From Hanleya hanleyi (Eukaryota; Mollusca; Polyplacophora; Lepidopleurida; Hanleyidae), in assembly GCA_036873755.1 (NCBI GenBank), contig JAVTVY010025196.1, positions 1 through 64,000 on the forward strand: a DNA stretch of 64,000 nucleotides, read 5' to 3'. Both the position numbers and the translations under genes were made by a program. Shown here piece after piece: positions 35,001 to 44,690 of the stretch; within the stretch, counting starts at the first letter, position 1; the number at the start of each line of letters is the position of its first letter. The notes below the pieces were generated by a model that was not told where the DNA came from, made no database searches, and saw only the letters and a program-made list of their open reading frames with translations.

Positions 35001-35820
35001 ATGCCATGTGGTCACGCCATGCGAGCTTGGAAAAAGCTAAACGAAGGCGTTAGTGAGATATAGAAATGCCACATCCGAGAATTATTCATATAATGGGGCT
35101 TGTTTTTTCTTGGAGAACAATGTAGTCAGAAGAATACATAACATATGTTGGGTCATATCATGTATTTTACATCACCACGGTGTTCAAGTGAACAGTCACA
35201 ATCAAAGCTTACCTGAGATACATAATCTGGAAACGACTTTGGAATTTCATTTGGATAAAAGGCAATTGTCAGTTATTAGGATTTTATGTACAGAACATCA
35301 TCATGGCTGTTGACATTATTCAACACTGAAAACATTGCTCTTATAGGAAGCCATCTTATGTTTTTATTATTTTTATTTCATTCATAATTGGAATTGGTGC
35401 TGTCCTGTGAAATAGGTATTTCGATTATTGACGCAGATATTCTTTTATGGACAACGGCTGAATATTGAATGTCGCATCTGACCCTTGCTATGTGATTTAT
35501 TGTCAATTTGCGCAGTTCTAGGTTACCGCTACCATTTAAAATTTGCTTTATATCTGTTTATAGTGAAAGTCTAGATGCCTCTACCCTGTACATAATAAAT
35601 TGAATGCCATACATATCATGACCAAGTTTACTCGCATACTGACGACGTTGTAGCTGCAGTGCAATTAACTTACATTCCACGAAATTTATCCCTGATTGTT
35701 CTACTTTGAACCATCGTCTAATCACACCGGACGCTCTCAAAACTCTTTTGTTTCCACCTGCTAGGTTGACAACGGCTATTTGTGCATAATTCCACTGAAT
35801 CTGGTGATATGTGCCATGTG
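32090..35820. repeat. Long repeat unit, copy 3
   Basis: The least interrupted copy. 32090-33900 matches 23770-25529, 43280-44690 and 48120-49560; 33900-34600 matches 26456-28500 without the insertions; 34680-35820 matches 30600-31680. Identity is about 75-85% by eye. Most frames are broken; a short terminal exon-like frame survives at 33258-33443. The right side abuts the minus-strand reverse-transcriptase element near 35820. Confidence 0.75.
33258..33443 (+). CDS. Conserved terminal exon-like frame of the long repeat unit
   Basis: A 61-codon frame begins right after a pyrimidine-rich tract ending in CAG (TTCTTCTCTATTTCCAG), a good 3' splice site, and ends at TAA. It contains RKVNVDKDLESIN, a hydrophobic stretch HALLGLLIITVLDSR and a closing PFWNQICHR. 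The copy at 48897-49084 keeps the same frame and stop. The copy at about 44394 keeps the splice site but has an internal stop. The copy near 24898 has lost both. The hydrophobic stretch could be one membrane segment. I do not recognise the family, and upstream exons are not resolved. Confidence 0.35.
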   Translation, partial: VTETTLIRLRKVNVDKDLESINERLYFHISLLFGHALLGLLIITVLDSRLLLPFWNQICHR

Positions 35821-35821
35821 G

Positions 35822-36127
35822 TCACGCCATGCAAGTTAACCCACATACACCTGCAATGAAAACGTGACTGAGATATACAGAACTAGCATGCAATACGGCG
35901 TAATTACAAGCGTCTAGTCCGTCATTCATAATCCAGCCGTCGTCCATTAGAGAATATCCGCGTCCATAATCCAAAGACCTATTCCATTTTCCATATAACA
36001 GTATTAGCACCAAATTCAAAAAGACAATCATAGTATACATAAACATAGGCTTGTTTCCTGCAAGAGAGAAGCGGTCAACAGTTTTCAATGATGCCGGCAA
36101 GACATCATGATGTTCCAAAAATATCAA
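35822..36127 (-). other. 3'-region frame of the reverse-transcriptase element
   Basis: A 101-codon minus-strand frame downstream of RT copy 1, with a likely membrane segment (MYTMIVFLNLVLILLYG) and later YSLMDDGWIMNDGLDA. Parts of the same frame recur at 40344-40550 (+) and 50580-50774 (-). The word CTTCTCTCTTGCAGGAAAC within it looks like a 3' splice site, so this may be untranslated or intronic sequence rather than protein. No domain is recognised. Confidence 0.35.
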
Positions 36128-36304
36128 ATCCGTATCGCTGATCAGTATTCTTAATCCATAATATTCGTTGTAAAGTCGTCATCTAAAGAATGATGTATCT
36201 CAGTCACGCTTTGATTGTGACTGTTCATATGAGTACCATGAGGATCTTGAAGTACATGGGTTCATACGGCCCCTAGCCCCGGGTTAAGCGGAATTAGACA
36301 CAAG

Positions 36305-36993
36305 TTACGAAACGTAGCGCCATAGATCTTGCACGCTACGTTCGTATTTTGCTATCAGCATGCGATATGTATCACCAAATTTGAGAAACTTTGAGTGGAG
36401 GCGCTTGGTGGAATAGCCCTGTTTTATAAGTTTCTGCAACAATGTTTTGTGACGTTGATTAAAATCATCACATTTAACACAGGATCTAGCAAATGCTACT
36501 AAGCGAGATATGTATACGCCATATGCAGGTCCCACTGGAATATTACTATCCAGAAAGGGATAGTTTACGATGTCGAAATTGTAATCATCTCTTTTGTCAT
36601 AAAGTCGACGAGAGAGAATGCCCGCTTCATTTTTATAGAGATATAAATCTAAATATGATGTGCCTGTAGGGCTATCTGTAGTTTCCTTCAAATCCAGTGA
36701 AGGTGGATATATATCCTTCACTGCGTCATTTATATAGCGATTATCCACAGCGAGAAGATCGTCTATATAGCGTTTGGTGAATGAGAAGGAACGGGCTTTG
36801 AATGGATCGGTTTTTGAAAGCGCCTGCATATAGTCATATTCATAAGAGAACAGATACAGGTCAGCCAACAGGGTGCACAATTAGTACCCATTGGAATACC
36901 TATATGCTGCTGATATATTGTGTTGCCAAATTTCACATAGATATTTTTAATGAGAAATTCAAGCAACTCTATAAACAAAGAAACATCCCATGA
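36305..36993 (-). pseudogene. Reverse transcriptase, copy 1 (GIPMGT and YIDD motifs)
   Basis: Two overlapping minus-strand frames (36763-36978 and 36305-36880) together cover the palm of a reverse transcriptase: GNTIYQQHIGIPMGTNCAP, then KRYIDDLLAVDN with the YIDD catalytic pair, then LDLYLYKNEAG and PFLDSNIPVGPAYGVYISR. A frameshift near 36870 separates them. The N-terminal fingers are missing, so it is 5'-truncated at about 36993. The motifs match abundant but poorly classified reverse transcriptases in marine invertebrate genomes. They are unlike LTR or Jockey enzymes, and a Penelope-like or separate clade is possible. No GIY-YIG or integrase domain is seen. Confidence 0.75.
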
Positions 36994-36999
36994 ATGATA

Positions 37000-37860
37000 T
37001 CTCCTGTATGTAGTAGAGCTACTAAGACAGATGAATCCACAACCGGATGATATTTTAATTAATACACTCGACAGATACGTATTCTTTAATGTGTTATGTC
37101 TTCATTACTAACTTGATCAATGTTATCTACCCCAATATGTTTACGTGGCATGGATATACATGCTTCGCAATCCCAACTAATTTTATACTTTTTTATTTAT
37201 TGGAATTTGATAACAAATTTTAAGCTTGCCGCACAGGTGATCAACACCTATATATTAAGCTGCTAACAATAAGTAACAAGCATAAAAAACTATATACATG
37301 CAACATCAGCGGAGTAAAAGTTATTAGATTCACATTTGTCTCTACCATCTTTGAATCAAACATTTCATCGTGAGTGTCCAATAAAGTACCATCACATATT
37401 TTCATCAGTATATGTTCCCAATAGAACGCAGTACATTCAGGATTTAAATATACAGGTTTAGAGAGTACAATACGCTGATCTGGCCAAGTTTGCTTCAATA
37501 TAGCCTCCCAACCAAGCTTTATAATTTTCCATCCGAGCCGGGCTTTTCGGTTCAACACGATACACCCATATACAGAATGCCTGATGAAGCCACGAGAAGA
37601 TCTGACTCATCTTCGACTGCTGATTCTACAGCTTCTTTAGAGTATATTGGAGTGTAGCTGTCACGGGATAACTTTCAATATTCCTTCAACGAATCACCAC
37701 TCTCGATACCAACTAATACGTAATGACGAATGTCGCCCACTTCCATCATATTAGAATCAATCGATGAAACAAATGAAAATTTGTTTAAAACGATGGACAG
37801 AAAAGTAGTTTGAAATGACAATTCTCTTAAAGTTGAACAACACCTATAAATGGTGAACTG
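37000..37860. repeat. Long repeat unit, partial copy 4
   Basis: 37000-37200 matches 54500-54680, and 37330-37860 matches the 45900-46430 and 23100-23400 parts of other copies (GAATGTCGCCCACTTCCATC, AAAACGATGGACAGAAA). RT copy 1 lies immediately to the left. Confidence 0.65.
37241..37558 (-). other. Minus-strand frame conserved among long-repeat copies
   Basis: A 105-codon frame with GWKIIKLGWEAILKQTW, FYWEHILMKI and DEMFDSKMVETNVNLITF, ending in a hydrophobic stretch. Frameshifted relatives occur on the minus strand at about 45950-46120 (GWKNIKLG, FYWKYILM) and 21500-21760. Repeated conservation suggests past coding, but the plus strand of paralogous copies also carries a conserved frame, so which strand was coding is uncertain. 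No family is recognised. Confidence 0.35.
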
Positions 37861-38420
37861 AAAAAAAGTATGACAAATCTCCACACCGGTGCAGTCGATG
37901 GCAAAATACCCGCCGGATCATATATAGTGGAGCAATATCGTGCACAAAACTAGCCGAATTGTGCACTTCGAGGTAAAAGCATGAAACTTGGCATGATAGT
38001 AGCCAAAGATGTCCTGACCATTTTCTGATAAGGACCCACTCATTTTTTTCCAATATGGCCGCCAAATTCAAGATGGCCGCCAATATAATGGTCAAATACA
38101 GCAATATGATAATAATACTGTTTATTGTTTTAGTGGAGGTCATGAAACTTGCAGCGATGCTTGTTATTAATGCTCTAGTCCGTTTTCAAGAAAGATCTGT
38201 AAAATTATTTTCCAAGGTGGCCGCCAAATTCAAAATGGCGGCCATGATAATGGTCAAATTAGTGGTAAATCATCATACAATGCGTAAAGGATTATGTCTG
38301 TATTGTGCACTTAATGTAATGTGCTGAAGCCAAGCAAATAATTCCTGCTACGAATAAACTTTATCTTTTACGGTAAAATGACAGTCGTATTCAAGATGGC
38401 TGCCAAGCGAAACGCATTTC
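37861..38420. repeat. Decayed tandem repeat with GATGGCSGCC words
   Basis: Two ~160-bp units start near 37980 (CATGAAACTTGGCATGATAG) and 38140 (CATGAAACTTGCAGCGATGC). Each includes CCGCCAAATTCAARATGGCSGCC. At least five AATATGGCC/AAGATGGC/AAATGGCGG words resemble YY1 sites. No gene. Confidence 0.6.
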
Positions 38421-38528
38421 AATAAGAAAAAACAGTTCAAGGACCACTTTCTGGATCTTGGAGCAACGTCGGTCCTCAGAAGCATAGTAAGAATTCAAGC
38501 TTTGGTCCTCATCTTACGGTTTATACGT

Positions 38529-38529
<1 letters not shown>

Positions 38530-38564
<35 letters not shown>

Positions 38565-38584
38565 GCACGCACACACACACACAC
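38530..38584. repeat. CA microsatellite
   Basis: An (AC)n tract with a GCACGCACGC interruption near 38561-38570. Confidence 0.95.
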
Positions 38585-38730
38585 AATTCAAGTGTGGACA
38601 GGCAGGACGGCGATTGGTGGCGAGAACAACGTAGGGGAGTTCTTTTGTAGGGAAGGTTTATGAAAGTGGCGGTATACCGGAATTTTCGTCGAAACCGGTT
38701 GTGCTAAAAATTGATCGCCAGCTAGCGCAC

Positions 38731-38738
38731 TATCAAAG
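38731..38738 (+). promoter_or_regulatory. Decayed TATA box of the element B finger gene
   Basis: TATCAAAG, one substitution from the TATAAAAG of element A gene 2, lies 55 bases upstream of the ACG at 38786 that stands where the start codon is expected. The leader between them shares CAGTC and GTTCAACC with element A gene 2. Confidence 0.45.
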
Positions 38739-38785
38739 CAAACGTTCTGACTCTTTCAGCAGTCAGTCGTTCAACCACTTACGCC

Positions 38786-39304
38786 ACGATCTTCTCGTGT
38801 ACCACTTGCTCCAAGTCCGTTACACGCTTGCACGACTTACAACGCCGTGAGTCTACCATCCACGATGCTACTGCCCAGTACACCTGCGAGACCTGCGGGG
38901 ATACATTTAATCGCCTGAATAGGGCACAGTGCCATGAACGGTTTCTCCATGAGAAATCCAGGCATCCAATGTGGGGACTGTACACCGCTTCAGACTACAC
39001 AGTCAGTTGAGATCTCACCAAAGTGTAATCCATGGACATGCACGCTTGAGGGTTGAGGATGCCGTGGCGTTTGAGTCCAACCGCGAGTCTACTTTTCAAG
39101 GTCCTGTTGGCGAGTATACATGTTCGATCTGCAGGAAGTCATTTAGTCGTAAGGATAATTTACGGTGACATCAACGGTCGTTCCATAAGGCACCCAGCCA
39201 TGAATGCCAACATTGCGGTAGAGTCTTCAGACTCCAGTCAGTTGAGCCCCATCAATCCGAAAGACATCCACAGTTTGTGTTCCATTTTGTGTTCCATCCA
39301 TGAC
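38786..39304 (+). pseudogene. Five-finger C2H2 protein gene of element B, broken
   Basis: Five C2H2 fingers can be traced in order. Finger 1 (CTTC onward, from about 38797) has Arg where the first His should be. Finger 2 (CETC...H...H, about 38890) is complete. Finger 3 is split by a frameshift near 38970. After an acidic linker, finger 4 (CSIC) has a TGA stop at about 39166-39168, just before its first His. Finger 5 (CQHC) has one residue fewer than usual before its His pair. The expected start codon is ACG. The gene is therefore dead through start loss, frameshift, nonsense and zinc-ligand loss. Its N-terminal finger, promoter layout and 3' block relate it to gene 2 of element A. Confidence 0.7.
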
Positions 39305-39750
39305 TTAAACTAATACTTATTCTCAGGGTCAGCTTCTGATTGGACAAGAGCAGTCTGAGATCATAGAAGTCCAAATTTTTACTACCCAATACAAAATATT
39401 GAGTTTTTTTCATGCTCAAATTGAGTTTTTTCAAGTTTTTACGGCCCATCCACAAGCTGATATTGAGTTTTTGGATATTTTTACCACCCTACCAATTAAG
39501 ATATTAACAAATAATTTCTGTAATACTGAAGTCAAACACCACATAAACCCACAAACTGTCAACAGGTCTGGCACACTTCACCTCTGATACATTTCACTGT
39601 AACATCCAAATATAATTAAACGTTAATAACGCATTCAGGTGAAGCTGGTAACGTGTTTTATTTAGTTCTTGCGTATCATAGATATTTATAATGAAATACT
39701 GAAATAAAATTTTAAGAAGTTTTCTGTTGGTTAATGTTTAACTTGAGACA

Positions 39751-40221
39751 AAACGCTATATAGACGATCTTCTCGCTGTGGATAATCGCTATATAAATGA
39801 CGCAGTGAAGGATATATATCCACCTTCACTGGATTTGAAGGAAACTACAGATAGCCCTACAGGCACGTCTTATTTAGATCTCTATCTCTATAAAAATGAA
39901 GCGGGCATTCTCTCTCGTCGACTTTATGACAAAAGAGATGATTACAATTTCGACATCGTAAACTATTCCTTTCTGGATAGTAATATTCCAGTGGGACCTG
40001 CATATGGCGTATACATATCTCGCTTAGTAGCATTTGCTAGATCCTGTGTTAGATGTGATGATTTTAGTCAACGTCACGAAACATTGTTGCAGAAACTTAT
40101 AAAACAGGGCTATTCCACCAAGCGCCTCCACTCAAAGTTTCTCAATTTTGGCGATACATATCGCATGCTGATAGCAAAATACGAACGTAGCGTGCAAGAT
40201 CTGTGGCGCTACGTTTCGTAA
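39751..40221 (+). pseudogene. Reverse transcriptase, copy 2, 5'-truncated at the YIDD motif
   Basis: The open frame begins at KRYIDDLLAVDN (about 39751) and runs unbroken to the stop at 40219-40221. It is nearly identical to copy 1 (LKETTDSPTGTSYLDLYLY, KRLHSKFLNFGD, RSVQDLWRYVS). Everything upstream of the catalytic motif is missing, as expected for 5' truncation. High identity to copies 1 and 3 implies recent activity of a master element. Confidence 0.75.
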
Positions 40222-40253
40222 CTTGTGTCTAATTCCGCTTAACCCGGGGCTGG

Positions 40254-40880
40254 GGGCCGTATGAACCCATGTACTTCAAGATCCTCATGGTACTCATATG
40301 AACAGGCACAATCAAAGCGTGACTGAGATACATCATTCTTTAGATGACGACTTCACAACGAATATTATGGATTAAGAATACTGATCAGCGATACGGTTTG
40401 ATATTTTTGGAACATCATGATGTCTTGCCGGCATCATTGAAAACTGTTGACCGCTTCTCTCTTGCAGGAAACAAGCTTATGTTTATGTATACTATGATTG
40501 TCGTTTTTGAATTTGGTGCTAATTACAGGCGTCTAGTCCGTCATTCATAATCCAGCCGTCGTCCATTAGAGAATATCCGCGTCCATAATCCAAAGACCTA
40601 TTCCATTTCCATATAACAGTATTAGCACCAAATTCAAAAAGACAAAAGTATAAATAAACGTAGGCTTGTTTCCTGCAAGAGAGAAGCGGTCAACAGTTTT
40701 CAATGATGCCGGCAAGACATCATGATGTTCCAAAATATCAAATCCGTATCGCTGATCAGTATTCTTAATCCATAATATTCGTTATAGAGTCGTCATCTAA
40801 AAATGATGTACCTCAGTCACGCTTTGATTGTGACTGTTCATACGAGTACCATGAGGATCTTAAAGTACATGGGCTCATAC
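40254..40880. repeat. Inverted duplication of the RT element tail
   Basis: 40256-40525 (forward tail) faces about 40610-40880 (reverse) at about 95% identity, sharing AACATCATGATGTCTTGCCG, CGCTTCTCTCTTGCAGG and their complements. The reverse copy starts at 40526 with the distal tail end. The forward copy resumes at 40880 (TGTTATATGGAATATGG) and ends near 40985. An inverted ~355-bp copy thus sits inside a forward copy, as in twin-primed reverse transcription or self-insertion. Confidence 0.8.
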
Positions 40881-41046
40881 TGTTATATGGAATATGGAAT
40901 AGGTCTTTGGATTATGGACGCGGATATTCTCTAATGGACGACGGCTGGATTATGAATGACGGACTAGACGCTTGTAATTAAATTTGGACATAAATTAAAA
41001 ACATTGTGTGATGGAAAAGAATCTAGTCCAATGGTACAGGATCATT

Positions 41047-41151
41047 GCGTAACCCCCAAAAAGGTTACGGGTACTGCAGGTGCGTAACCTATTGGTTAGG
41101 TTACGCCAAACTTGACTGCGTTACCCAAAGGTTACGTGAAAAGGTTACGCA
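41047..41151. repeat. Cluster of GGTTACG / CGTAACC words
   Basis: Seven GGTTACG or inverted CGTAACC-type octamers occur in 105 bases, in both orientations (41047, 41063, 41082, 41099, 41118, 41130 and 41143, approximate). Adjacent opposite copies can form small hairpins. It lies just beyond the RT copy 2 tail. It could be protein-binding iterons or the end of a transposon. Confidence 0.7.
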
Positions 41152-42091
41152 GAATTTAACAAAATGCTGGATGTCATCAATGTAAGCAACCGCCAGAACC
41201 TGGGTTAAATGGACTCTGTCGCCACTTTATTCAAGATTCCTGTTTTCGTCCTTACAACGATTAAAAAAGTTTTATAATTATAATAAAACAGTGTATTTTT
41301 ATTATTAAATCATTTTGGTCCAGGCATTTAGCAATATTTCGACCATAATCTGAATATAGTTTGTGTGATGGTGAATACTGACAGGTCAGTCTTTGGAGAT
41401 TCACAAATTACGAAAGTATAAAAACGAAAACTGGACTCCGCATAAGCTCCTTCTGTCATGTACGTCAAAGAAAAGAGTTTTCTTTTCAAATTTTAACTTT
41501 ACAACACAGCCGGTAGTTTTATTTCAAAGTGTATCGCACTACTATCAGCGAAGAAAACCACATGGTAAATTTGTTCTCGTATTCCCGTCGTCCCGCCAAC
41601 TGAAACAGAAAGCACGTGGAGTTTGTCGTGTCTATGTAGTCTCTTGCTCAAGTTCATGTTGGGCTGCAGAGTTGCTCTTCACAGGTTGTACAGATTTCCT
41701 GTCAATCAGCGACCAATGGGAGCGCTTGATTTGGTGTTAGCCAATCTTCTGTTGTAAAGCACGTGTCGCAGACTGTGTGCGCCCTATGACTGTAGTCGAG
41801 ACCCTGTCGTTATATCGTCGTCATCGTGATCTGCGCATGTCTCACACCTGAGTTTACTTCCGCTTTCTGTATCAAGCGTGTTATTGGCAAAACTTTGGCA
41901 ATTATTTCTAGAACTGAAAATCCCCAAACATTCGAAGCCAGATTGTCGAAGGATCGGCGATGGATTTCACATCATTGAAATAATTTGCACCATTTCGAGG
42001 ATTGAGTTTTCGTCAAAAATATTGAGTATTTCTTGCCCAAAACGTACACTTTTTAGTTTTTTACTGTCTGTATTCAGTTTTTGACATTTTG
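41152..42091. other. No gene recognised inside the insertion
   Basis: AT-rich DNA. The longest frame (41393-41740, 115 codons) has no domain and mixed composition, so it is not called as a gene. GAGTTTT words near 42005-42080 mirror those at 39392-39470. Confidence 0.45.
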
Positions 42092-42114
42092 TTACTACCG
42101 TTTAACGGTAGTAA
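42092..42114. repeat. Perfect 23-bp palindrome at the insertion edge
   Basis: TTACTACCGTT and its complement surround one central T. The first eight bases are the right-hand target-duplication copy of the 2.7-kb insertion, so the palindrome was probably the pre-existing target. Confidence 0.8.
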
Positions 42115-42184
42115 GAATGGACGTCTATGAATCTCTGATTTGTTAAGAGCAGCCGACTATGCGGCCAAGACACGGACAATAACA

Positions 42185-42285
42185 TAAGTGAATTGTAAAC
42201 ACACCCATAGCGGTTCCCCCAGCGTGGATGAGCTGTGATGGAGGGGATAATAAAATGATTGACCTGTAATCCTTGTTGTTGTTGT
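42185..42285 (+). repeat. 3' block of element B, conserved in element A
   Basis: GAATTGTAAACACACCC, GCGGTTCCCCCAGCGTGG, TGATGGAGGGG, AATAAA (42249-42254) and TTGTTGTTG match 2457-2590 in order. It is a probable transcript 3' end for the broken finger gene. Confidence 0.65.
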
Positions 42286-42292
42286 GCTCTTA

Positions 42293-42374
42293 TTGGACTG
42301 ACCAATCAGAATAGTACTTATCACGGACCCGTAGAGCTACGTATAAGCGCACATGTGTGACATCGCCTATAAAA
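42293..42374 (+). promoter_or_regulatory. Promoter of the 108-residue gene of element B
   Basis: ATTGGACTGACCAATCAG (42292-42309) contains CCAAT boxes in both orientations. TATAAAA at 42368-42374 is 53 bases before the ATG at 42421, the spacing seen for element A gene 2. Confidence 0.55.
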
Positions 42375-42420
42375 CACGTCCCTCTGGACCCCACACCCCC
42401 ATTCCATCTTTTGCAGAGCC

Positions 42421-42747
42421 ATGACGGATACCCATCTCTATGCCACTCGCATTTTACAGCATGTGACCGTGGTTAACTCACTCATGGGTTACCGAACAGT
42501 GGTTCGGTCCATGTTTGCAGATGGCAACGACAACGAGGGGCGATGCCAGATCCTGGAAGAGTTCACAGAAGCGGTCCTCTACAGAGTCGACTCGATGGCG
42601 AGGTGTGCTATCACCCACCACTACTGGACTATGAAAGCCATCATTGATGCTCGGGATATGGACCACGAGCGCTCACGCCGGAGCCAGCGACGGCTCGCGG
42701 ACCTCACAATGGTCTTTGTTCTACTGATCATGACGCTGTGGCTATGA
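42421..42747 (+). CDS. Unrecognised 108-residue protein of element B
   Basis: The open frame starts at an ATG well placed relative to a TATA box and CCAAT boxes. The protein is largely helical and charged (EFTEAVLYRVDSMAR, DMDHERSRRSQRRLADL) and ends in a hydrophobic stretch (MVFVLLIMTLWL), which could be a tail anchor. I recognise no domain, and it is not similar to the gene 1/gene 2 C-terminal domain. It is the only intact gene of element B. It might be a small structural or membrane protein of a virus-like element, or an accidental survivor. No AATAAA is seen directly after the stop. Confidence 0.5.
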   Translation: MTDTHLYATRILQHVTVVNSLMGYRTVVRSMFADGNDNEGRCQILEEFTEAVLYRVDSMARCAITHHYWTMKAIIDARDMDHERSRRSQRRLADLTMVFVLLIMTLWL

Positions 42748-42824
42748 CAGTTGTGTCTTACAGCGACAGAAAAGAACGACTCTTCAGAGCCTCCATGTCT
42801 TCCGAGAGACGGCTAAGCACGATG

Positions 42825-42883
42825 TTCACACACACACATACCCGCGCTCACACACACATACACGCGCGCGCGCGCACGTGCAC
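42825..42883. repeat. CA/CG microsatellite
   Basis: (CA)n blocks broken by CCGCGCT and followed by a (CG)n run with GCACGTGCAC at the end; alternating purine-pyrimidine DNA throughout. Confidence 0.9.
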
Positions 42884-43279
42884 TCACTCCCTCACCATCG
42901 TTCGTGCGTTCATGCTTTAAAATGGGGGTTGGGCACGCCTCACGGGAAATTTGGAACACGGATGGTCCATCTCTACCCCAAACACCTTCCTTCACACCCC
43001 CAAAATGCTCACTTTGGCTACTACTCCTACTGATGACATCACCAATGACGTCACAGATGACATGGACATCCCTCAAGTCGTGGTCTACACACCAAGGACT
43101 TCACAATGACACCTCGCACGACGCATTCGGACCAAGAATGGTCCTTCAATCGCTCAAACACACTCCCACGCACGCCCTGAATGACCTATTGATGTTACTA
43201 CTGCCCAACTGAGCATACGTAGCACAATGCGACGTCCAACAAAAACCATACCATTCGTTGTCTAAATGCAGAGAGCTAC
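42884..43279. other. Right end of element B, no clear gene
   Basis: An ATG near 43003 opens a 34-codon acidic frame (DDITNDVTDDMDIPQ). A second frame (42904-43212) overlaps it. TGACGTCA occurs near 43045. Neither frame is recognised; the short acidic one may be a gene remnant. The long repeat unit resumes near 43280. Confidence 0.35.
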
Positions 43280-44690
43280 AGGCTGACACAAAACACGGTC
43301 CATTCACTATATTCTCTCAAATAATTCAGACACATAGGCAGACTATCATGCACTTACATGTTCAGCGTTCAACTTATCAAGGTACCTGTATATTCGAGTA
43401 ATACATATACAGTGCGAAATAAAATGTGTTTTCATTTTTGTAATTCTATAGCTCTACTTTTGTCATTTCTTATTACACGCGTTGGCGTAAATGGCTGAAA
43501 CTATATCCATGAAACTTCACAAAGCCGCTTAAATCAATAGTAAGGTAGTCCAAGTGAGAGGATATGTATGTTGCGCTGGGGTCATTTTCCACCTGCCAAT
43601 CTTAGATTGTCTGTGATGCTATTTAGTTTGCTCCTTTGAGGCGATTCTGAAGCAGAATTCATATGGGAAGTAAGTTGACCTCAGTGGGTATATCCCGCAC
43701 AGTAAATGACTCATTCGGTGAGCGATATGCTGTCATTCCGAACTGGTACATGCTTTGTTCAAGTGCCCATCTCAGCTCATCCACAGGGTGCCTTCACTCG
43801 CTGCCGTTTTCTCCTATTGTCACAATCCAATGAATCGAGTAAATCTAGGAGAGTAAATTTATCTCGTTTAGAAATCAATTGAACATGAGCGTCAGATGAT
43901 GACCTACTGGTCATTGTGATTTGATATTAGCACACAGCCGTAGATGTCTAGCCTTCACCATTGTCTACCCGGACAAATTCTCCTAAAGTACTATCTTAGA
44001 AAATATCTAAGTGTGTGTTTAATTACATTGCTTTCGTGCAGAACGCTCCCTCTCAATAGCACTTGAATCCGCCTCCAAGATTGGAGGCTATTAGCCGGAC
44101 TAATTTCCTCAACTCCGTCTAACTCTCTGGTCACAGCGCGCAATCCTCAGCTATCATTCTCGCTGGTCATAGAATTCTATTTCCATGATCAAAAGATCGT
44201 TACTTCTGGAGCGTGATGGTTATGGTGTCTCGTCATATTAGAATCTCAAACACAATTTTCTGAAACTAAGTACCATATACTAGTAAACAGTGATACTCAA
44301 TATTTTTGTGCTGACATTCCAGCACATAACTTCTGCATTATGGACAACTATATTATAATTATGTCTTCGCGTGCCATCCCTCTCTATTCCCAGGTCACTG
44401 ATATGCCACTTAATCATTTAAGAATAGTTAATGTCGACAAAGATCTGAATTCAATTAACAAAGGGCTGTATTCTCATATATCGCGATTACTCGCTCATGC
44501 GTAGAGATTATTGATCATAGCCGTATTAGTTTCTCGTTTGCCTCTTCTGTTCTGTGATCAAATATTTCATCGTTAATTTTAACAATTTTGTGTCGTATTT
44601 GATACAAGTATCATCTGACATTTTCAATACAGTATTCTAGCATCATAAAGTAATTTGACATCAAAAGTAAACTTGGTGAGCGAGTAAAAT
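43280..44690. repeat. Long repeat unit, copy 5
   Basis: Matches copies 2, 3 and 7 (GAGCGATATGCTGTCATTCCG near 43720, GGAGCGTGATGGTTATGGTG near 44207). The terminal exon-like frame starts after CTCTCTATTCCCAG at 44394 but is stopped by TAG after the LLAHA motif. Confidence 0.75.

Larger units (their letters stand above)
39379..42099. mobile_element. 2.7-kb insertion into element B, 8-bp TTACTACC duplication
   Basis: TTACTACC occurs at 39379-39386 and 42092-42099. Element A has no counterpart to the 2705 bases between: its two CTGATTGG words are ~60 bases apart, whereas in B the equivalents lie on either side of the insert. Ends are CAATACAAAATATTGAG and, as complement, CAAAATGTCAAAAACTGAA, so inverted terminal similarity is weak. 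ATTGAGTTTTT words occur near both ends. An 8-bp duplication suggests a hAT-like element, but no transposase is visible. RT copy 2 lies inside. Confidence 0.5.

Noticed and set aside
41393..41740. 115-codon frame inside the 2.7-kb insertion
   Set aside because: No domain, no promoter, composition like surrounding DNA.
42904..43212. 102-codon frame at the end of element B
   Set aside because: Built on TGACATCAC-type repeats with a competing acidic frame; no domain and no promoter.
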